This document shows positions 6,883 to 10,555 of a DNA stretch of 10,555 bases, in pieces. This stretch comes from Coemansia sp. RSA 922. Lineage: Eukaryota; Kickxellomycota; Kickxellomycetes; Kickxellales; Kickxellaceae. Within the stretch, counting starts at the first letter, position 1. Every line of letters starts with the position of its first letter. The notes under the pieces are model-generated. The model was not told the DNA's origin and made no database searches. It worked only from the letters and a program-made list of their open reading frames with translations. Made by a program: the position numbers and the translations under genes. The stretch spans positions 1-10,555 of the forward strand of contig JANBQS010000906.1 of the NCBI GenBank assembly GCA_027577415.1. Direction: 5' to 3'.

Positions 6883-7156
6883 GTATGTGTTATGAACTTC
6901 CGGCTATACGCCAAAAATGCATTTTTTTTAGCAACACTGGATTGGCTAGTTGAGAACGTCCATCCTCTCTGCCGCATTTTTTTGAACCTAAACGAGCAGA
7001 GTCGGAATAGTCTCACTCTTGTTTTCAGGTGCCACGTCCATATGTCCAAATCGGGTAGCCAATATATGCACAATCAGTGCAACTTTATTCCTTTCTTTTT
7101 TTTTTTTTGTGAGTATAAGCGCTGAAGCCCCCTCGGAACCATGTCCATGCTTACCC

Positions 7157-7185
7157 ATCCGACCCATTGTCCAAAATGGGCGGAT
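7157..7185. repeat. Bulged 11-bp hairpin
   Basis: ATCCG (7157-7161) pairs with CGGAT (7181-7185) and CCCATT (7163-7168) pairs with AATGGG (7175-7180). A single unpaired A sits at 7162 and the loop is GTCCAA (7169-7174). All eleven pairs are Watson-Crick. There is no gene on either side, so this is either a chance element or part of a noncoding RNA or DNA-binding site. Confidence 0.5.
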
Positions 7186-7326
7186 CGTGACCCAGGGCCA
7201 GCAGCGCCACCCCTTTCTCTCCCCATTTTTTTTTCAAGCGCCAATGTATGTCACTTTGGCTGTGGGCCGGCAACAGCCGCGCCCCTCTTTTAAAAAGACA
7301 TGGAGGGAATAGAGAGGGAGCGGATG

Positions 7327-7347
7327 ACCATGTAATGGTTATAAAAG
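7327..7347 (+). promoter_or_regulatory. TATA box with abutting inverted repeat
   Basis: TATAAAAG (7340-7347) is a consensus TATA element. Immediately before it lies ACCAT-GTA-ATGGT (7327-7339), an inverted repeat with 5-bp arms. Downstream the + strand is A/C rich and then pyrimidine rich, as in fungal 5' leaders, but no convincing coding frame follows. Confidence 0.4.
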
Positions 7348-8702
7348 GCCTGGTAATTGCCGCAAGCTTGACAGATTTTCCAACAACAACTTTCTCGTTT
7401 AATCACTGCATACGTAGCCAAGACCACTAACAAACACAAACCAAGAGTATTCGCTTTACGAATTTGTACTAGTTCTCTTTCATTCTTCGACACAACGCCT
7501 CCTTCCTTGGCTGATTGATAACGTAAGGCACTTTGTTCTTTTAAGCATGCCCCGTCTCCCCCTTCCCCCCCTCCACCTAAGCGCGAGTGTATAGAAATGG
7601 CCGACTCTATTACACTGCATCATTGGTGCTGTTGATATCGTTTTGTTTCGTGCAAAGCAGCCGCACTGATGCGGACCCGAGTCCCGCTTAGCTCAAACCA
7701 TTCCCCTACTGATGCTTTAAGACAAAGTTTTCCACGCGTTTGTGCTCTTGCGTGTTGTTGTTCTGCACTGCCCAACGAGCCGAGTACCTGCATGAGACAT
7801 GCCTCGTTACCATTGTCGTATGTTTTATTTTCCCCTTTAAGGCTCGCATGTAATTATAAATAAACACCCTTATTCAGGCGCTCACCGGCCCCAGCTGTAT
7901 TCGTTCTGCTTGCCCTCACATTGACCCCCTTCAATATCTCGCATGTTTACGCAATAAAGCTGTCCCGACAAGACTGTCATCACTTTATTTTTCTGCTCAT
8001 TTTCCTTTGTAAGATACACTACGGCGGTCACCTTGCACACACACGCCTGAAAATAAACACACCTAATATATTCTTGTATATGGTGTGCTGTCTTTTTAGT
8101 AGGCCTATCGCATTTAAGAGCACTCTTCAGTATAAGGGCCGGGTCCTTTCTGCTTAGAGTACACGAAAACATTCTTTTATTTCACTAGCGACAGCCCAAG
8201 GTAAGCCACCGGTGTTCCTTTCCTCTATTTACGGGGGTTGTTTCGCCTGACTGCCTTGTTTATGGCCAAGGGTTTGGTGAGATGACGCTAAACAGCTAGC
8301 AAGCACCTGGACTTTGCCAAGCATCTCTGCCTCCGGCTGGTAACGTGTGGCTAGTCTGTCCCCCTACCTCTTTGTAAAAAAAAAAGACATCAAGCCAGCG
8401 TTGATGCCTTGCAATAGCAACGTAAATGGCGATGCCATGTGTGGATTTTTATGCCGAATGTTCTTGGCGCCACGGCTTTTGTGGCTGACATACATAGAGG
8501 CCAAACACCAATTGTAGCGGTTGTCTTTTTGTGCACGGTGTGTCGAGATATCCACTTGCCCCCCATGCTAATATCAATGTCTCCTTTTTTGCTTGTTCCT
8601 GATTTCTCAATTGAGCTGTAGGTTTGACATAGCACCGCTGGTCAGTTCCGCTACCATTCTTCTTCTTTCTTTGCTGACAAACCGCGGCTGCTGTGCCTTT
8701 TC

Positions 8703-8714
8703 GTCAGCGCTGAC
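8703..8714. promoter_or_regulatory. Perfect 12-bp palindrome GTCAGCGCTGAC
   Basis: This exact palindrome is about 245 bp upstream of the probable TATA box of the zinc-finger gene. It contains inverted GCTGAC half-sites. TGCTGAC occurs again at about 8672-8678, and a matching arm of a larger inverted repeat lies at 8631-8645 (AGCACCGCTGGTCAG against CTGACCAGTGCT at 8710-8721). Repeated TGAC-type half-sites would suit a bZIP or similar dimeric factor. Confidence 0.4.
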
Positions 8715-8949
8715 CAGTGCTAGGCCGTGTCTACAATTGGCATCTTTTGTTCTTCCGGCTTGGACCTCACCCATTGACCTATTTCACCCCGCCTGACTAC
8801 ATCAAGGTAAAGTATATTTGGAAGAATTGTTTCAAAGTGGGATCATGTGTGTCAGAGATGCCATCCGCTAGTACTCAATTAGTACGGGGGCTTTGCTTTT
8901 TGACCAAGGGCTTGGCAATCTCGTGGTGGTGTTATCCCTCAGGTCGCAC

Positions 8950-8957
8950 TATATATA
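8950..8957 (+). promoter_or_regulatory. TATA box of the zinc-finger gene
   Basis: TATATATA followed by CA lies 228 bp upstream of the zinc-finger ATG. Transcription starting 25-40 bp downstream would give a leader of about 200 bases. That leader contains no ATG, becomes C/T rich, and ends with ATAATG, with adenine at -3. Confidence 0.55.
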
Positions 8958-8975
8958 CAAGCTGCATCCATGCCC

Positions 8976-9008
8976 AAAGTCGTGCGCCAACACGCGCACG
9001 TAGACTTT
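8976..9008 (+). other. Strong hairpin at the expected transcription start of the zinc-finger gene
   Basis: The left arm AAAGTC GTGCGC (8976-8987) is followed by the loop CAACAC (8988-8993) and then the right arm, GCGCAC (8994-8999) and GACTTT (9003-9008), with a 3-base bulge GTA (9000-9002). All 12 pairs are Watson-Crick, six of them in a G/C-rich block. The position, about 20-50 bp after the TATA box, places it at the cap end of the mRNA or across the start site. Confidence 0.5.
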
Positions 9009-9185
9009 TCGTCAAATCCCACATACGTTGCTTGTTTTGTTGTTCTTGCGCCTCTTGGTTATTCTGCGTTACCCCCTTGCAGCCATTGCGCCAACCTTTG
9101 TTCATTTTGATTCTCCAGCGCTTTGAGCTTTGATCGACCTGCTATTGCCACCTCGCTATTCCGCCTCCTCTTTGATCTTTTGATA

Positions 9186-10127
9186 ATGTCATCCACAGCT
9201 TCATTTACCCCTCCCTTCGACATTGACGAGCTTTGGGCTATACTAATGGGAAAATCTTTGCCAAAAGGCTCGTCTACGATGCTGCCGCCTTCTCCTCCAT
9301 CGCCCGAATCCATGATTTTAGACAATACGATGAATCCCAACGACGTTTCGCAGCCAAGCGACTGCAGTGCAAGCTACTTTTGGGGAGACGCTCAGTATTT
9401 GACCCGACGGTTCTCAGTTCCCGCCATCACCTCTACAGCATTCAGTGGGTTTAACCCTACGCCAATTCGTCAAGGGACGGAACCGAGCTTTCCTACTCAT
9501 CATGCATCCGGCCCACCATTCTACCTATCAAGCCCGCCGTTTTGCCAGCAAAGTGCCTGGCCGGCATCGGTATCATTAACAAATCCCGATCTTTATACGT
9601 ATGACTGGCAGATGCAGCCGATTGTCCCTCAGACACCGCCGATGAATGCCACCCTGCTTTCACCGACGAATCTCGCCTTGCTTTCGCCGACGAATCTCGC
9701 CTTGCTTTCACCGACGAATGTCAACCATCTTTCGCCGATGAGTGTCCCCCAGATGGGCATCGGAGCCATAGTCGAACAGACGCCGGTACCAAAGAAGAAG
9801 CGAGGGCCTTTGGCGCAGCCAAGCAATGCCGCGGGTGATACGCCTGAAAAGCCAGTAAAAAAGAGGTCAAAGCCTGGACCCAAGATAAACCGATATGTCT
9901 GCCGGAGCTGTGAAAAGACATTTGCGCGCCCCTCGGCATTGCTAACACACACTCACTCGCACACTGGCGCGAGGCCCTTTGTGTGCAGCATGTATGGTTG
10001 TGGCAAAGCCTTTTCGACGAGTAGCAACAGGAAACGCCATGAGATGATCCACTTCGATCCGCGTCCTAGGAAGTCTCGCCAGAATGGTAATGCAGTAGAG
10101 GCTGTTCACCCGTTTTACTTCCTTTAA
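9186..10127 (+). CDS. C2H2 zinc-finger transcription factor (two fingers)
   Basis: This is a 313-residue protein from the ATG at 9186; the frame runs back to 9123 only through a TTG. Residues 1-200 are disordered-looking, rich in Pro, Ser and Thr with many SP/TP sites, and begin with a hydrophobic-acidic patch (FDIDELWAILMG, about 11-22) that could act as an activation region. An octapeptide repeat sits at 157-188. Two basic clusters (PKKKRG near 201-206 and KKRSKPGPK near 225-233) are likely nuclear localisation signals. Finger 1 uses C239, C242, H255 and H259 (C-x2-C-x12-H-x3-H). Finger 2 uses C267, C272, H285 and H289 (C-x4-C-x12-H-x3-H). They are joined by TGARPF, a variant of the TGEKPF linker. 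Paired C-terminal fingers with RPSALLTH and a SN-RH second helix are common in fungal regulators of stress and development; the exact orthologue is not recognised. The upstream region is unusually long. Confidence 0.92.
   Translation: MSSTASFTPPFDIDELWAILMGKSLPKGSSTMLPPSPPSPESMILDNTMNPNDVSQPSDCSASYFWGDAQYLTRRFSVPAITSTAFSGFNPTPIRQGTEPSFPTHHASGPPFYLSSPPFCQQSAWPASVSLTNPDLYTYDWQMQPIVPQTPPMNATLLSPTNLALLSPTNLALLSPTNVNHLSPMSVPQMGIGAIVEQTPVPKKKRGPLAQPSNAAGDTPEKPVKKRSKPGPKINRYVCRSCEKTFARPSALLTHTHSHTGARPFVCSMYGCGKAFSTSSNRKRHEMIHFDPRPRKSRQNGNAVEAVHPFYFL
9654..9749 (+). repeat. Tandem 24-bp repeat encoding LLSPTNLA
   Basis: Three near-identical 24-bp units (9654-9677, 9678-9701, 9702-9725) encode LLSPTNLA, LLSPTNLA and LLSPTNVN. 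A fourth diverged unit (9726-9749) encodes HLSPMSVP. Units 1 and 2 differ at only two silent positions. Each unit carries one Ser-Pro, a possible proline-directed kinase site. The repeat keeps the frame and may vary in copy number. Confidence 0.85.
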
Positions 10128-10133
10128 ATGGTT

Positions 10134-10139
10134 AATAAA
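10134..10139 (+). terminator. Candidate polyadenylation signal after the zinc-finger gene
   Basis: AATAAA begins 7 bases after the stop codon, very close. If used it would give a very short 3' UTR. Another AATAAA occurs near 10224-10229. Confidence 0.35.
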
Positions 10140-10555
10140 AATTCACGAACTTGGTCCAATAATGTGAAAATAAGAAAGTCGACAGGAAATATGATGCGGA
10201 GGTCGTTGAATGTGTCTATGCCAAAATAAAATGTCGGATCTTGTCGCTGAGCGTCGAAATCCTACACCATTAAAATAATTTAGTCAGAACATTACTTTCC
10301 TCTGGGACAGCATGTAAACGTGTAAAGCACAAGGTATGTCAAGCACCCTACAGTAAACATGTGTGTACAGTCTAAGGCGTGCGGGCTCTGTATAATCCAT
10401 AAACATGAGTACCGCCTTTTTGGTCATATGAGTGAAAATATGGTGACAGGATCGAGTGAAGAATGTAATTTATAAGGCGACACTGTAAATTCATACTCGA
10501 TCATCGGCCATACTCAACTTTATACTACAAGCTCATTGGTTAGTAGCCTCTACAA
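10140..10555. other. 3' flank of the zinc-finger gene, no gene seen
   Basis: This A/T-rich stretch has no coding frame on either strand. It contains an inverted repeat (GATCGAGT at 10450-10457 and ACTCGATC at 10495-10502) and three forkhead-like GTAAAC/ATAAACA motifs (10314, 10353, 10399). It probably contains the 3' UTR and then the control region of a gene outside the window. Confidence 0.5.

Larger units (their letters stand above)
6302..8948. other. Long gene-free region (about 2.6 kb)
   Basis: No frame longer than about 100 codons with an ATG start lies here, and none shows a recognisable domain or normal composition. The stretch contains A and T homopolymers (A12 at 6703-6714, T13 at 7096-7108, A10 near 8376-8385), several short palindromes and hairpins, scattered AATAAA, and one good TATA box at 7340. 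I saw no tRNA B-box with a fitting A-box, no rRNA, and no terminal repeats or reverse-transcriptase/transposase remnants. It probably combines the long upstream regulatory region of the zinc-finger gene with one or more noncoding transcripts. Confidence 0.6.

Noticed and set aside
6883..7027. Intron-like stretch (GTATGT donor to a TTTTCAG acceptor)
   Set aside because: The splice signals look good, but the flanking sequence has stops in all useful frames upstream and only a 27-codon Phe-rich frame downstream, so no coding gene can be built.
7882..8172. A 96-codon ATG frame on the minus strand
   Set aside because: No domain or coding-like composition is visible, and it lies in A/T-rich gene-free DNA.
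8717..9133. A 138-codon + strand frame upstream of the zinc-finger gene
   Set aside because: It starts at GTG, runs through the TATA box and hairpin, has Cys/Phe/Leu-rich low-complexity content and no domain.

Overview
The window looks like an ordinary nuclear chromosome segment of an intron-poor fungus. The evidence is eukaryotic gene content (a bHLH factor, a C2H2 zinc-finger factor, an SMPD4-family protein, the 25S rRNA methyltransferase Bmt2 and a TMEM223-family mitochondrial protein), AATAAA-type polyadenylation signals, TATA boxes, an adenine three bases upstream of most start codons, and long uninterrupted reading frames. An early-diverging lineage such as Kickxellomycotina is my guess from the lack of introns plus the presence of SMPD4 and TMEM223. 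It is an inference, not something read directly.

Layout. 1-261 (+) is the C-terminal end of a bHLH transcription factor that begins outside the window. 737-1699 (-) is a zeta-crystallin/Zta1-like NADPH:quinone reductase. 1835-4180 (-) is an SMPD4-family (neutral sphingomyelinase 3) protein with a C-terminal membrane anchor. It shares a 184-bp divergent promoter with 4365-5336 (+), the Bmt2 rRNA adenine methyltransferase. Bmt2 is convergent, with only 10 bp between stop codons, with 5347-6039 (-), a TMEM223-like mitochondrial inner-membrane protein. From about 6040 to 9185 there is almost 3 kb with no convincing protein gene. It holds homopolymer tracts, palindromes, one good isolated TATA box, and the promoter of the last gene. 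9186-10127 (+) encodes a 313-residue C2H2 zinc-finger transcription factor with a small octapeptide repeat. 10128-10555 is its 3' flank.

The genes do not form a pathway. They are unrelated housekeeping and regulatory genes placed close together, except in front of the zinc-finger gene. No mobile element, tRNA, rRNA or CRISPR array was recognised, and I see no defence or biosynthetic system. The points most worth a second look are two adjacent inverted repeats in the SMPD4/BMT2 divergent promoter, a strong bulged hairpin where the zinc-finger mRNA should start, an SMPD4 homologue in what appears to be a fungus (fungi generally lack sphingomyelin), and the long gene-free block.

Five frames could be extended upstream through TTG codons (the SMPD4, TMEM223, zinc-finger, 6143-6301 and similar frames). 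I placed all starts at the first ATG, because nuclear genes do not normally use TTG.
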